This document shows positions 1-9,444 of a stretch of DNA of 64,000 bases, one piece after another. Location of the stretch: positions 1 through 64,000 of the forward strand of contig NZ_KI421503.1 of the NCBI RefSeq assembly GCF_000473145.1, written 5' to 3'. This DNA comes from Leisingera daeponensis DSM 23529. Its GTDB lineage: Bacteria; Pseudomonadota; Alphaproteobacteria; Rhodobacterales; Rhodobacteraceae. The notes under the pieces were generated by a model. It saw only the letters and a list, made by a program, of their open reading frames with translations. It was not told where the DNA came from and did no database searches. A program made the translations under genes and the position numbers. How positions within the stretch are numbered: position 1 is the stretch's first letter; each line of letters opens with the position of its first letter.

Positions 1-371
1 CAGAGGCTCGAACCCACTCGATCACCAGGCGGTTTAGATGCGGCGACAAGCTGTAGCGATCACAGAACACCGTAACTCAATATATAGGGATAATAGCGAC
101 ATCTTCGACACAGTTATTTGGTCATGTCTCGCGGCGATACCTATGTAACAATCTGTTTTATATTGACTTTATGCGACTGCACGGCTGTCAAAACACATGC
201 GGGTCTAGGACTCGAAACGCCCGACAGAACCGCGAAACCTAGGGTGCCAAAACGAACAGTATCGGCTAGGCCTTACAAACGGGCTGTGATCACTTGACGC
301 CCGTCCGCTCTTCAATCACGGCAGACCAACAAATAACCAAGTCGCTTCAGGGGCCTGGAAGGCAGCAGAAG
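1..371. other. gene-free left edge
   Basis: I see no convincing coding region here. The stretch is more AT-rich than the backbone that follows. At 161-173 it holds the string TATTGACTTTATG, which resembles the string around 48623-48645 in front of the virB region (TATTGACT, then TGACTTTATGG); this may be a shared promoter element but the similarity is short. Confidence 0.4.
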
Positions 372-393
372 TCGGCTGGGTTGCCCCAGCCGA
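372..393 (-). terminator. hairpin after DUF736 gene
   Basis: A perfect 9-bp stem (TCGGCTGGG at 372-380, CCCAGCCGA at 385-393) with a 4-base loop lies 10 bases beyond the stop of the minus-strand DUF736 gene. The minus-strand tail is not a clean T run, so this is a likely but weak intrinsic terminator. Confidence 0.5.
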
Positions 394-402
394 TTCTTTG
401 CG

Positions 403-741
403 TCACACGGAGTCTTTGGGCCCCCAGGGGATGACGGCCTGCAGAGACAGATCATCCTGGTTGGCGGCCTTGCCGAGGTTGGCGTTGAAGCCGTGGTCGC
501 GGATGGTCAGCGTGTAGTAGTCGGCGCCGGTCTCCTTGTTCTGCTTCTTCCAGATACCGCCGCACTCGACCAGCTTGCCGCGCGGAGAGCGGCCGAGGAC
601 GCGGTGCGTGGGGGCCATCGGGTTCGTGCTCGCGACGGGTTCGACCGTAATGTCGAGGTCGAAGGTCAGGGTCGAGATGGAGCCGACGCCCTTGGCGGTT
701 TCGATGTCGGCGCTGGTGAATTTGATGCAGTTCGTGGTCAT
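403..741 (-). CDS. DUF736 family protein
   Basis: A 112-residue protein of the DUF736 family, small single-domain proteins found almost only on plasmids and integrative elements of alphaproteobacteria next to ParB-like and strawberry-notch genes. Their biochemical role is unknown. Family-typical blocks are GSISTLTFDLDITV near residue 20, the ECGGIWKK stretch near 60 and DYYTLTIRDHGFNANLGKA near 75-92. The start was placed at 741 because AGGAGA sits 7 bases upstream; the frame stays open to 1254 but that extension is low-complexity, Arg/Ser/Pro-rich and not family-like. Transcribed away from a long leader that shares sequence blocks with the leaders of the DUF2493 and helicase genes. Confidence 0.85.
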   Translation of the reverse strand: MTTNCIKFTSADIETAKGVGSISTLTFDLDITVEPVASTNPMAPTHRVLGRSPRGKLVECGGIWKKQNKETGADYYTLTIRDHGFNANLGKAANQDDLSLQAVIPWGPKDSV

Positions 742-1296
742 TGCTCTTCTCCTTGTTTGCGTTGCAATGATGGTCACCTTGCAGCTGGCCAAGGCACGGC
801 CACACCGAAGGCGGAGCGCAGCGGAGAGGGGCAGGCGCCGGTCTTTTTGCCTCGCGCGGAATGACCCGCAGGGGCAGGGGAAAAAGATCGGCGACAACCT
901 TTGTGGATGGGACGACAGCTGCGACCAGCATGTCATGCAACTCAGACAAAGGGAGAAGTGCGGTGGCCGCGAAGGAAAGGGGGGGCGAACAAGCCGAGGG
1001 AGATGCTGCCGGGCACAAGTGACGTCTTCGCAACTGTACTGACAATTGAGATTCAGTAAGCCCAAAGTCGCCAGATCACAATGCGATGGCAGCAGCGGGC
1101 ATTTACCCAAATCCTCTGGCAGGGCAGGATCGTTTGCGTCAGCATTCGGCGATCCTGGGCTCCGGGTACGATCGCGGAGAGACGCACTCATCTGCGCAGT
1201 GCACGACAACCGGTCAGAACAGGCACCCGAAGCGCTTTCGTTACCTAATGGCAAAGCTGCTTCCGCAAAGACGCCTAACTGAAGTTCGGATCTGGG
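742..1296 (-). promoter_or_regulatory. long leader of the DUF736 gene with a repeated block
   Basis: This 555-base stretch has no credible gene. At about 818-884 it carries three blocks that recur in the same order at 3780-3860 in front of the DUF2493 gene: GCGCAGCGGAGA, CGCG(C/A)GGAATG(A/G)CCCGC and GGGGCAGGGGAA. The third block, in a shortened form, is also in front of the helicase gene (9562-9572). The repeated order suggests shared regulation or a common origin of the leaders. The rest, to 1296, shows nothing I can name. Confidence 0.5.
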
Positions 1297-2460
1297 TTAG
1301 AGATCGCTCAGCAGCTCGATCGCACGTGCAAGCGGCAAAGCGCGAATGTCATTCGACATCGGAACTTCACGCTCTCCCGCATAGACAAGGAAGCTTCGAT
1401 TGGCCCGTGTATCCTCCGCGCCCGTGTGAAACCCTCTTGAGACCTTTGGCGTGGTTGTGCGCTTTATCTCGATCGCCCAGGTCTCGCCGCCGGGCAGGCG
1501 GAGGACCAGATCGAGCTCCGCACCTGCGGAGGTTCTGTAGAAGTAGGGCTCTGTGCCGGTAGGTGCCGCGGCAAGAAGGGTCTCTATGCAAAACCCTTCC
1601 CAGCTTCCTCCCACCACAGGATGACCGAGGAGCCCTTCGATCGTGCCGATACCGAGAAGGGCATGAACGATGCCGCTGTCCCTGACATAGACCTTGGGCG
1701 ATTTGACTAGACGCTTGCCGACATTGTCATGCCAGGGCTGCAGCCGCCGCACGAGCATGAGGTCGACAAGCAAATCGAGATACCGACCGACCGTCTGCCC
1801 TGAAACACCCAAGCCTTCGGCGAGTGCGGCGGCGTTCAAAAGACCGCCCTGAACATGCGCCAGCATGGTCCAGAAGCGCCGCAAAGTCGCGGCCGGAATC
1901 CGCGGCCCGAGGGCAGGGATGTCCCGTTCGAGGTAGGTGCGCAGGAAATCCAGGCGCCAGTCCATGCTGTCCTGATCGCTCCCAGCCGAGAAACTGTCGG
2001 GAAAGCCGCCGCGCAGCCACAGCGTGTTCAGTTGATCCGCACCCACCTCCGCGAGCTGCAGGGGGGGCATCTCGATATACCTGACACGGCCCGCGAGGGA
2101 CTCGGCCGACTGCTGTAAAAGGACATTTGAGGCAGACCCAAGCAAGAGGAACTGGCCCGTCCGGAACCCAGCCCGACGGCGGTGATCGATCTGGCCTCGA
2201 AGGGTTTTGAATAGACCAGGCATCTGCTGAACCTCGTCCAGGATAACAAGCTTGCCCGCTTGCTCGTCGAGATAGAGATCTGGCTCGACCAGGATTTGCC
2301 TGTCCGCCCCTCGCTCAAGATCGAGATAGACTGACGGCTGCTCAGAAGCGATGTCGAGTGCAAGTGTCGTTTTCCCAACCTGGCGGGGGCCGAGAAGGAC
2401 CACGGCGGCTTGGCTCTCTAAGGCAGATTGCACGAGTTGATGGGTCTTACGTTGGTACAT
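1297..2460 (-). CDS. AAA ATPase with DUF4143 domain
   Basis: A 387-residue ATP-binding protein of the AAA_14/DUF4143 class. The Walker A is GPRQVGKTT (residues 24-32) and the Walker B is LVILDE (71-76). The C-terminal half holds the DUF4143 region, with GSWEGFCIETLL and the late ELDLVLRLPGGETWAIEIKR, which resembles a PD-(D/E)XK-like fold (E-LD-...-IEIK). These proteins are common beside toxin-antitoxin and mobile genes but have no assigned reaction. The start at 2460 (MYQRK) gives the usual family N-terminus; ATG codons at 2478 and an upstream start at 2520 are possible. It is divergent from the truncated antitoxin gene at 2590. Confidence 0.85.
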   Translation of the reverse strand: MYQRKTHQLVQSALESQAAVVLLGPRQVGKTTLALDIASEQPSVYLDLERGADRQILVEPDLYLDEQAGKLVILDEVQQMPGLFKTLRGQIDHRRRAGFRTGQFLLLGSASNVLLQQSAESLAGRVRYIEMPPLQLAEVGADQLNTLWLRGGFPDSFSAGSDQDSMDWRLDFLRTYLERDIPALGPRIPAATLRRFWTMLAHVQGGLLNAAALAEGLGVSGQTVGRYLDLLVDLMLVRRLQPWHDNVGKRLVKSPKVYVRDSGIVHALLGIGTIEGLLGHPVVGGSWEGFCIETLLAAAPTGTEPYFYRTSAGAELDLVLRLPGGETWAIEIKRTTTPKVSRGFHTGAEDTRANRSFLVYAGEREVPMSNDIRALPLARAIELLSDL

Positions 2461-2589
2461 ACCTTGCAAATACTCCATATCGCGGAAGATTTGCAAGGTT
2501 AATCTTTGCAGCAGCCACATACGGTTGCTCTATTCGGAGTATCATATTACCGCAGCACAATAGCAGTGGCTCAGGAGCAGCGGCGCAAT

Positions 2590-2772
2590 ATGACTGCATT
2601 CGAATCCATATCCAAGGGACTAAGAGAGGCTCTGGGTTTCGCGAATGCCGACCTCGTCGGTTCGAAGGTGCATGAGGTTCCCGTCGCCGAAGTCCATCAA
2701 CAAAGCGGCCAGTCCCAAGCAGCGTTTGCAAAGAAGCCTTCTGTCGTGCAGGACCTTTTGCGCGGCGCGTGA
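2590..2772 (+). pseudogene. truncated HigA-like antitoxin
   Basis: Sixty codons whose first part matches the N-terminus of HigA/NadS-type XRE antitoxins: FESISKGLREAL, then KVHEVPVAEV, then the start of the helix-turn-helix at SGQSQAAFAK. The usual HTH second helix and the roughly 40 following residues are missing; the protein instead ends with KKPSVVQDLLRGA and a stop. An AGGAGC ribosome site lies about 11 bases upstream of the ATG. No partner HigB-type toxin is seen nearby. I read it as a remnant whose 3' part was lost when the adjoining DUF2493 gene came next to it. The only plus-strand gene in the first 15 kb. Confidence 0.55.
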
Positions 2773-2780
2773 ACCGGGGC

Positions 2781-3692
2781 CTAAGCCCCGATCCTCTTGA
2801 TGCGGATGCCTAGCTTGCGGGCCTTGTCGACGATGTTCTCGGTGATCCCTGAACCAGGTGTCGCGATCAGACCCTGCGGCATAGTTTCGAGCATCTTGTC
2901 GTTGCGCTTGAAGGGGGCGGCCTTGCCGTGGCTCTTCCAGTCGGGTTTAAAGACCACTTGGGTGACGCCACGGGTATCTGCCCAGCGGGCCGCGATCATC
3001 TCAGCGCCTTTGGGCGTGCCGCCATGCAGCAGCACCATATCGGGATACTTGGTGTGCGTGGCGTCGAGGACGGACCAGATCAGATCATAGGCCTGATAGT
3101 CCCCGCCCGAGAAAGCAATCCGCGTGCCTTCGGGGCAGTGCACCTCGGTCTCCTTGCGCCGCTTGGCTGAGAGATAGGCCCGGCTGTCCACCACGGCGGA
3201 GGTGAGCCCGCGATGCGAGACCTTGGAACCAGTGCGCGGCAGCCAGGGTGAACCTGTGGCGGCCGAGAAGTGGTCTACCGCCAGATCCCGCATCTGCTCA
3301 AAAGCGTCGCGATGGTCCCAGAGCTTGAGCCCGATCATCAGGAGGCGCTCGAGCTCGACCGAGGCGACCTCGGAGCCGTCCTGTACGCCCAGACTTTCCC
3401 GGACCTCGAATTCATTGTCGTCGAGAAGCTTCTGGATATGGATGAGCCGGCGATGGAAGATCGAGGTGAGGGACCAGAGCATCTCTTCGAGATTGTCTTC
3501 CAACTGGCTGCCGGTGAGGAGGCCGGTGGTGGTGTCGAAAAGCGTCGCCATGGCGAGCTCGACCTCGTCGGGCTGGGGCAGGGGGCGATGATCGGTCTCG
3601 CCGGGACCCGGTGTTGCGCCATGAAGTGCAAGGTGGTCGAGGATGGCGGAGGTTGCACCGGTCTCCTCTTGAGTGTCTGTTTGATGGGGCAT
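2781..3692 (-). CDS. DUF2493 (SLOG superfamily) protein
   Basis: A 303-residue protein. The C-terminal 120 residues are a DUF2493 domain, a Rossmann-like SLOG fold thought to bind nucleotides or nucleotide-derived ligands: IAFSGGDYQAYD, LLHGGTPKGAEMIAARWA, VFKPDWKSHGKAAPFKRN and LIATPGSGI. The N-terminal 170 residues are helical and plasmid-specific. Start chosen at 3692 because AGAGGA lies 8-9 bases upstream; the open frame to 3902 has no similarity. It lies between the antitoxin remnant and the toprim gene and shares its leader blocks with the DUF736 gene, so it is probably co-regulated. Function unknown; a sensor or signalling role is only suggested by the fold. Confidence 0.8.
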   Translation of the reverse strand: MPHQTDTQEETGATSAILDHLALHGATPGPGETDHRPLPQPDEVELAMATLFDTTTGLLTGSQLEDNLEEMLWSLTSIFHRRLIHIQKLLDDNEFEVRESLGVQDGSEVASVELERLLMIGLKLWDHRDAFEQMRDLAVDHFSAATGSPWLPRTGSKVSHRGLTSAVVDSRAYLSAKRRKETEVHCPEGTRIAFSGGDYQAYDLIWSVLDATHTKYPDMVLLHGGTPKGAEMIAARWADTRGVTQVVFKPDWKSHGKAAPFKRNDKMLETMPQGLIATPGSGITENIVDKARKLGIRIKRIGA

Positions 3693-4003
3693 TGTCTGGT
3701 TCCTCTGTTTGATCTGACCCGATTTGGATGGGGCGATACCAGGACCGGCGGCGACCGGGCCGCATCCGTCCGGATCGAAGCGCAGCGGAGAATGCGCCGC
3801 GGGCCGGAAAATTGTTCCCGCGAGGAATGGCCCGCCACGGTCATGTGGTGGGGCAGGGGAATTTTTTGGTTCGGGGCGCATTGCTGCCCGGGCGAGGGGC
3901 ACTCAGCCCCGACCCGCTGGTCCATCGCTCCCCTTTTCCAAACGGGATCAGATCGAACCTGCGGAACCTTTGCCCTGTCGGACATCCCCGGGGAGGTTGG
4001 CGG
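3693..4003 (-). promoter_or_regulatory. leader of the DUF2493 gene, repeated blocks
   Basis: A 311-base gap without a gene. At 3780-3860 it repeats the three-block pattern of the DUF736 leader: GCGCAGCGGAGA, CGCGAGGAATGGCCCGC and GGGGCAGGGGAA. The first part (3720-3780) is GC-rich with short inverted runs of GGACCGG/CCGG type but no clear terminator. Confidence 0.45.
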
Positions 4004-5050
4004 TCAGCCGTCCTCGATCTCCAGACCTTGTGCTTTCATGGCCCCTAACAGGGAACGGCGCAGCGCATCTCTGCCAAATGCCCGCAGATCGTCGTTGAAA
4101 TCGCCCATGCTTGGCACGAGTTCTCCACAGGTAATTATAAGCGATTCCAGTTGGTTACGCAATCTTGTTGATGCATTGCGTCCAGCTTCGTCATTGTCCC
4201 GCGCGATCCAGATGCGCTTGATCCCCGGCGGCGGAATGAAGAGGCCGAGATGGGTGGTGGTGAGACAGGAGGCGAGGTCGAACTCAGGGAGCGCCGTGCC
4301 GACCGAGAGGGTGTTCTCGAGACCTTCGCCGACGATGAGATCAGAGCGAGCGGTGCCGGACCAGAAGCGGATGGCATGGCCGTGCAGCTGCCCCAGGATC
4401 CGTTTCGGGCTCTCGATCGCGGCCAAACCGCCGGTGGACGGGTCGAGATAGACCCTTGCGCATCCGGTGATCTGGCCCCGATTGTCGGTGATCTTCGCGA
4501 GCAGGGCAGGGGCCCTTTGCGGCGGATCGGGATCGTCCTCGCCCTGCCGCAGGAAGACCCTCGGGTGATAGCGGAGTGCCGGACCCAGCCGTGTGATGCC
4601 GCGCCCCTGCAGATAGGTGGCGGCCAGGGTGCCAAGCACCGGCTTGCCAGCGGCGAAAAGTTTCCGCGCCCGCGCGATGCGTCTGCTGGAGGCTGCATCC
4701 GGGCGCTCAGCCCATTGGGTCTCACGAGGTGCGGCAGGGCAGGGGGCCTCGCCGAGAAAGGACCGAGCCTCCCTCAGCGTTTCCTTCAGCGTGACCGACG
4801 CAAGTCGCTCATGCAGCAGGTCGATCAGATCGCCATATTCACCCGTCGCATAGTCGTTCCAGGACCCAGCCTTGCGCCCACCTTGCGCCTGGAGCCGGAT
4901 CGCGAGACTCTGCCCTTTGGCGCCCGAAGTATCGCCAATCTGCCAATAATTGCCCTGCTTGCGCCCCTCGGGGAAGTACTGGCGGCAGAAACTCTCGGCG
5001 CGATCAGCGAGATCGGCCGAGAGATCTGCGATGCTGCGCCGCGCGCTCAT
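4004..5050 (-). CDS. toprim domain protein (plasmid primase-like)
   Basis: A 348-residue protein with a DUF7146-like N-terminal part and a C-terminal Toprim_3 domain. Toprim catalytic features are VGEGLENTLSV (glutamate loop, around residue 235) and IARDNDEAG (DxD loop, around 285). The family acts in primer synthesis or DNA processing on plasmids and integrative elements; no zinc finger for DNA recognition is seen, so a full DnaG-like primase activity is not assured. The ATG at 5050 overlaps the TGA of the upstream helicase gene (ATGA), so translation is coupled and the two products probably act together. A longer open frame to 5149 exists only because it runs inside the helicase gene. Confidence 0.85.
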   Translation of the reverse strand: MSARRSIADLSADLADRAESFCRQYFPEGRKQGNYWQIGDTSGAKGQSLAIRLQAQGGRKAGSWNDYATGEYGDLIDLLHERLASVTLKETLREARSFLGEAPCPAAPRETQWAERPDAASSRRIARARKLFAAGKPVLGTLAATYLQGRGITRLGPALRYHPRVFLRQGEDDPDPPQRAPALLAKITDNRGQITGCARVYLDPSTGGLAAIESPKRILGQLHGHAIRFWSGTARSDLIVGEGLENTLSVGTALPEFDLASCLTTTHLGLFIPPPGIKRIWIARDNDEAGRNASTRLRNQLESLIITCGELVPSMGDFNDDLRAFGRDALRRSLLGAMKAQGLEIEDG

Positions 5051-8000
5051 GCGGCGGCATCCGCAGCACTTGCACCAACCGGATGATCTACGAGTACACG
5101 CGCCAGCACGTCGATGCCATCTACCGGGATGAACACTCGCGTCTTCCATTGGATCACTTCGGTGAAACAGCCCAGGGCCTTCAGCCTGGGCAGGGCCGCG
5201 CCAGACGCGCCAATGAGTTCAAGCCTCGGTTGTCCCATGACCAGCGAGCGGCGCAGTTGGTAGCCGCTAAGAAGGTTCAGAGTCGTTCTAGCCTGCATCA
5301 CCGCGGCGAGGACCTCTTGAGGCGACATCTCGATCTGACAATCGAGCCCGAGCCGCGCATAGACGTTCAAGAGCTGCTCCTGGCTGACCAGACGCCCGAT
5401 GGCGCGTTCCCCGTCCTCAGTCTGCAGGCGGTAGATGCGCATATTGTCGGCGGGCAGCCGGTCCCAGATCGGCAGGAGCAACCCGCAGATCAGCGTGATT
5501 TTCGACGTCGTGAACTCCGGCACCGTCTCAACCTCGGCCTGCCAGAGCTGTTCGAACATCGCATCATCGATCTCTTCCCAGTGCGACTTCGAGAACTCGG
5601 TCAGTGCGAGGATTTCGGTCGCCATAGGTCGTAGCAGTTTCACCCGCAGGATCGGCACGCCGTCCTCATCCATGAAGGCCGGCGCCTTCACCATCAGCGC
5701 CGCACGCTTGGAGGTCTTGTTCCAACAGAGCGTCGCACCCTTCGTATCGGCCCAGATGGCTTTGACGCGGGGCAGGGTGAGCGGGTCGTTGCGATCCGTG
5801 CGTTCAACTGTCAGCGCCGTCGCGGTCGCACCCGTTGCCTCATGCTCAAAGATGACCTTACGCTCAACAACCTCGAACTTCTCGGCCCGCAGGGTTTCCA
5901 GGCCAACGTCAAGCGTGCCGGCCTGGCGCGCATCCTCGATGATCGCGGAGAGGAAGGTGCCAAACGCATCAAAGATGGCGTCCTGCATCTCAATGGTGAG
6001 CGCCAGACAGCGATTGAGGAACTGCTGGATTGGCGGCAGGGCCTCTTTCATCGAGCCGTCCGCGTCATCGAGCGTCAGACCGGTCATCTCTTGGAACCGC
6101 GAATATGAGCAGGCATCGATCTTGCCAGCGCGCAGTTTGTAGAAGAACAGACGCAGGGCTGCGCGCGCATAGGGGCTTTCCAGATTGTCTTCCGCGCGGA
6201 ACATGTTCTGGCCACCGGTCTCACGTTGGCCTTTGGTGATCGCCCCAAGCGTGTCGAGACGCCGCGCGATGGTGGAGAGAAACCGCTTCTCGCCTTTGAC
6301 GTTCGTGGCGACGGGTCGAAACAGCGGCGGTTGTGCCTGATTGGTGCGGTTGGTACGGCCAAGGCCTTGGATGGCATTGTCAGCCTTCCAGCCTGGCTCC
6401 AACAGGTAATGCACACGCAGGCGCTGGTTCTTGGCCCCAAGATCAGCATGGTAGCTCCGTCCCGTGCCACCGGCGTCTGAGAACACCAGAATGCGCTTGG
6501 TGTCGTCCATAAAGGCCTGGGTTTCGCCGAGGTTTGAAGAAGCAGGTCTGTTCTCGACTTTGAGACGCCCGTCAGGCGTGCGCACGATCCGGCGTTTACG
6601 CCCCGTGACTTCAGCCACGACACCGCCGCCAAAGTGCCAGAGGATCTGATCCAATGCACCTTGCACGGGTGCAAGTGCGCCAAGATGCTCGATGAGATCA
6701 TCCTTCCTGCGCTCCGCCTCGCGGCAAATCACCGGATTGCCAGTGGCATCAAGGGCTGGGCGGGAGCGCAGATCACCGTTCTCGTCGGTGTAGGGTTCAA
6801 ACAGCTGTGTGGGGAAGGAATGTGCCAAATAATCCATCACATATTCCCTCGGCGTGATGTCGACCTGCAGATCATGCCACTCTGACGGTGGGATATCGGC
6901 AAGGCGACGTTCCATCAGCGCCTCACTGGTCGAGACGACTTGCACAACGACGGAATGGCCTGCCTCAAGGTCAGCATCGATGGCTTTGATGAGTGTGGGG
7001 CATTTCATCGCCGTGATCAGATGGTTGAAAAAGCGCTGCTTGTTGCTCTCAAACGCCGAACGCGCGGCGGATCTCGCCTGGGGGTTCAGCGTGCCGGTCT
7101 CGGAGGAAATACCCGAGGCCTGCAGCGCGGCCTCGAGATGGGTGTGGATGATCTGATAGGCATCGGCGTAGCTGTCGTAGATCGCGACCTGGGCAGGCGT
7201 CAGCTCATGGACCAGCATCTCGTATTCGACCCCGGCATAGGAGAGGGACCGCGCGAGATAGAGCCCGAGCGCCTTCAGGTCGCGCGAGATCATCTCCATG
7301 GCCGCAATGCCCCCAGCCTCCATCGCGGCGACGAATTCCGCCCGCGTCACGAAGGGGAAATCCCCAGTGCCCCAAAGGCCAAGTCGCGAAGCATAGGCGA
7401 GATTGCCGACGACCGTAGCGCCGGTGGCCGAGACATAGAGCACACGCGCATCGGGCACGGCGTTCTGCAGTGCGAGACCCGCAAGGCCCTGTTGGGACGC
7501 CTTCTTGTCGCCGCGCGCGGCCTTTTCGCCAGCCGCATTGGCCATCGCATGGCTTTCATCAAAGGCGATCACGCCGTCAAAATCGGTACCAAGCCATGCA
7601 ACAACCTGATCAAGGCGTGAGGCTTTGCCGTCCCGCTCGGCAGAGCGCAGCGTGGCATAGGTGATAAAAAGGATGCCTTCGGGCAGACGGATGTCGCTCC
7701 CCTGGCGGAATTTCGACAGCGGCACGATATCGCTTTCGCGCCCCCCGAGCGCCATCCAGTCACGTCGCGCATCCTCGATAAGCTTGTCGCTTTTTGACAC
7801 CCAGACCGCACGGCGGCGTCCTTGCAACCAGTTGTCGAGGATGATGCCCGCGACCTGCCGCCCCTTGCCGCAGCCCGTGCCATCACCCAGGAACCAGCCC
7901 TTGCGGAGGCGGAAGGCACCCTCGTCGCCCTCGGCCGCCGCCATCAGCTGACCTTCGATGTCGCCGCGCTTGAACCAGCCCTTCAGGTGCGTCTCGTGGG

Positions 8001-9444
8001 CATTGCCCGCGTAGATTACACTTTCCAGCTGCGGCGCGGAGAGGAGGCCATCCGCGACGAGGCTCTTCGGCAGGAGCGGGCGGTAGGTCGGGACAGGTGG
8101 CGGCACCGAGGCCATGGCGGCGGATTGGACAAGTGCGGTCGGATGCACCGCCGCGCCGTCTATCAGGATCGCCTGAAGGTCATAGGCCTCGTAGACCGTG
8201 TCCTGCAGCGTGCCGTCGGGTTCGCTCCAGGCTTTCGGCAGGTAGTCGAGTGGTGCCGTTTCGATGTCGTCGAACGGGTGCTTCGCACGTTCCTTGGCGA
8301 GCGCACGGGTTTCCTGGCGAGCGGCGTTGCGCAGGGAGTGCAGGTTCGTGCGACCTGGGCGGGTCGGCACCGACAGGGCCGTACTGGAGGGGCAGGGCGG
8401 AGCGCTGCGCCGCGCCGGGCAATGGGCGAGCACTGCGGAGAGAAGATCACCCGTTGTCGCACAGATCGGATGGTAGGTGGTCGCGTTTTCGACAGGTGCG
8501 GTGTCGCCTTCGTCGGCCACACGCTTGTCGATCACCGTGAGCCGCGTGTCGATCGTGGTGCCATGCCGCGCGAAGACCTTGCCGTCGATCGCGGCGGAAA
8601 ACACCACGTCAGCGCTTTGCGCGATCCGCTGAAACGTCGATTGGAAAGATTTCGTCGAGGGTCGGAAACTCTCGCCGGTAATGACGGCAAGGCGCCCACC
8701 CCGCGCGAGGCGTGCCAAGGCGGAAAGCACATGCTGGCTGGTTGCCTGACGGAACCGGCCTTCGACATGGTTCGCCGCGGAAAACGGCGGGTTCATCACG
8801 ATGACAGAGGGCGTGATCGACCTATCCAGCCGGTCGTCGATCGACGCGGCATCGTGGTCTGAGATAACCGCATCGGGGAACAAGTGCCCAAGTAAGGCGC
8901 GTCGCGTTTCGGCGAGTTCATTCAGTGCCATACGAGCGTCTGCAATCCGGGCGAAGATCGCCAGCATGCCGGTGCCAGCGGATGGCTCGAGCACGAGATC
9001 GTCGGTCCGAAACCCCGCAGCCTGCGCGACAATGGCGGCTAGCGGCAGAGGGGTTGAGAATTGTTGCAGGCGGACACTGTCTTCCGAGCGCCGCGTGTGG
9101 GAGGGGGCCAGACCGGCGAGACGTTCGATCATGGTGAGGAAGGCTTGTGGCGAGGCGGCCTGACGTTGCATCAGCACGCCATAGCGTGAGAGCATCTGGA
9201 TTTGGGCGATCTCGGCGGCCTCATAGGCGTCCTTCCAGACCCAAGCGCCGCTGGTGTCGTTGGCGCCGAAAGCATTTTCCATCGCGGCGCGGAGGGCGGC
9301 AGCGTCGATGGGTCGGCCAGCCTCGAACAAAGAGGCGAGGGTTCTCGCGGCCTGGACCAGGTTGTGGGCGAAGCGCGCGGCATCCGGCAAGGCAGGGGCC
9401 TCGGCCTCGCTTGCAAGGGGGACGGAATGGGGGTGAGCGTTCAT
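5047..9444 (-). CDS. methyltransferase-strawberry notch helicase fusion
   Basis: A 1465-residue protein. The N-terminal 350 residues are a class I SAM methyltransferase of the N6-adenine type: EPSAGTGMLA (SAM loop, about residue 160) and VMNPPF (catalytic NPPF, about 220). The middle and C-terminal parts are a superfamily 2 helicase of the strawberry-notch kind: GDGTGCGKGRQ (Walker A, about 525), FDESH (motif II, about 630), then a long C-terminal helicase domain with GLGRTNRTNQAQPP. Such fusions sit on alphaproteobacterial plasmids and are thought to remodel or protect incoming DNA. Start at 9444 with GGAGA 6 bases upstream; a further start at 9489 is less likely. Coupled to the toprim gene by ATGA. 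Confidence 0.9.
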   Translation of the reverse strand: MNAHPHSVPLASEAEAPALPDAARFAHNLVQAARTLASLFEAGRPIDAAALRAAMENAFGANDTSGAWVWKDAYEAAEIAQIQMLSRYGVLMQRQAASPQAFLTMIERLAGLAPSHTRRSEDSVRLQQFSTPLPLAAIVAQAAGFRTDDLVLEPSAGTGMLAIFARIADARMALNELAETRRALLGHLFPDAVISDHDAASIDDRLDRSITPSVIVMNPPFSAANHVEGRFRQATSQHVLSALARLARGGRLAVITGESFRPSTKSFQSTFQRIAQSADVVFSAAIDGKVFARHGTTIDTRLTVIDKRVADEGDTAPVENATTYHPICATTGDLLSAVLAHCPARRSAPPCPSSTALSVPTRPGRTNLHSLRNAARQETRALAKERAKHPFDDIETAPLDYLPKAWSEPDGTLQDTVYEAYDLQAILIDGAAVHPTALVQSAAMASVPPPVPTYRPLLPKSLVADGLLSAPQLESVIYAGNAHETHLKGWFKRGDIEGQLMAAAEGDEGAFRLRKGWFLGDGTGCGKGRQVAGIILDNWLQGRRRAVWVSKSDKLIEDARRDWMALGGRESDIVPLSKFRQGSDIRLPEGILFITYATLRSAERDGKASRLDQVVAWLGTDFDGVIAFDESHAMANAAGEKAARGDKKASQQGLAGLALQNAVPDARVLYVSATGATVVGNLAYASRLGLWGTGDFPFVTRAEFVAAMEAGGIAAMEMISRDLKALGLYLARSLSYAGVEYEMLVHELTPAQVAIYDSYADAYQIIHTHLEAALQASGISSETGTLNPQARSAARSAFESNKQRFFNHLITAMKCPTLIKAIDADLEAGHSVVVQVVSTSEALMERRLADIPPSEWHDLQVDITPREYVMDYLAHSFPTQLFEPYTDENGDLRSRPALDATGNPVICREAERRKDDLIEHLGALAPVQGALDQILWHFGGGVVAEVTGRKRRIVRTPDGRLKVENRPASSNLGETQAFMDDTKRILVFSDAGGTGRSYHADLGAKNQRLRVHYLLEPGWKADNAIQGLGRTNRTNQAQPPLFRPVATNVKGEKRFLSTIARRLDTLGAITKGQRETGGQNMFRAEDNLESPYARAALRLFFYKLRAGKIDACSYSRFQEMTGLTLDDADGSMKEALPPIQQFLNRCLALTIEMQDAIFDAFGTFLSAIIEDARQAGTLDVGLETLRAEKFEVVERKVIFEHEATGATATALTVERTDRNDPLTLPRVKAIWADTKGATLCWNKTSKRAALMVKAPAFMDEDGVPILRVKLLRPMATEILALTEFSKSHWEEIDDAMFEQLWQAEVETVPEFTTSKITLICGLLLPIWDRLPADNMRIYRLQTEDGERAIGRLVSQEQLLNVYARLGLDCQIEMSPQEVLAAVMQARTTLNLLSGYQLRRSLVMGQPRLELIGASGAALPRLKALGCFTEVIQWKTRVFIPVDGIDVLARVLVDHPVGASAADAAA

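Noticed and set aside
7822..8862. 346-codon plus-strand open frame
   Set aside because: Lies opposite the helicase gene and shows no domain.
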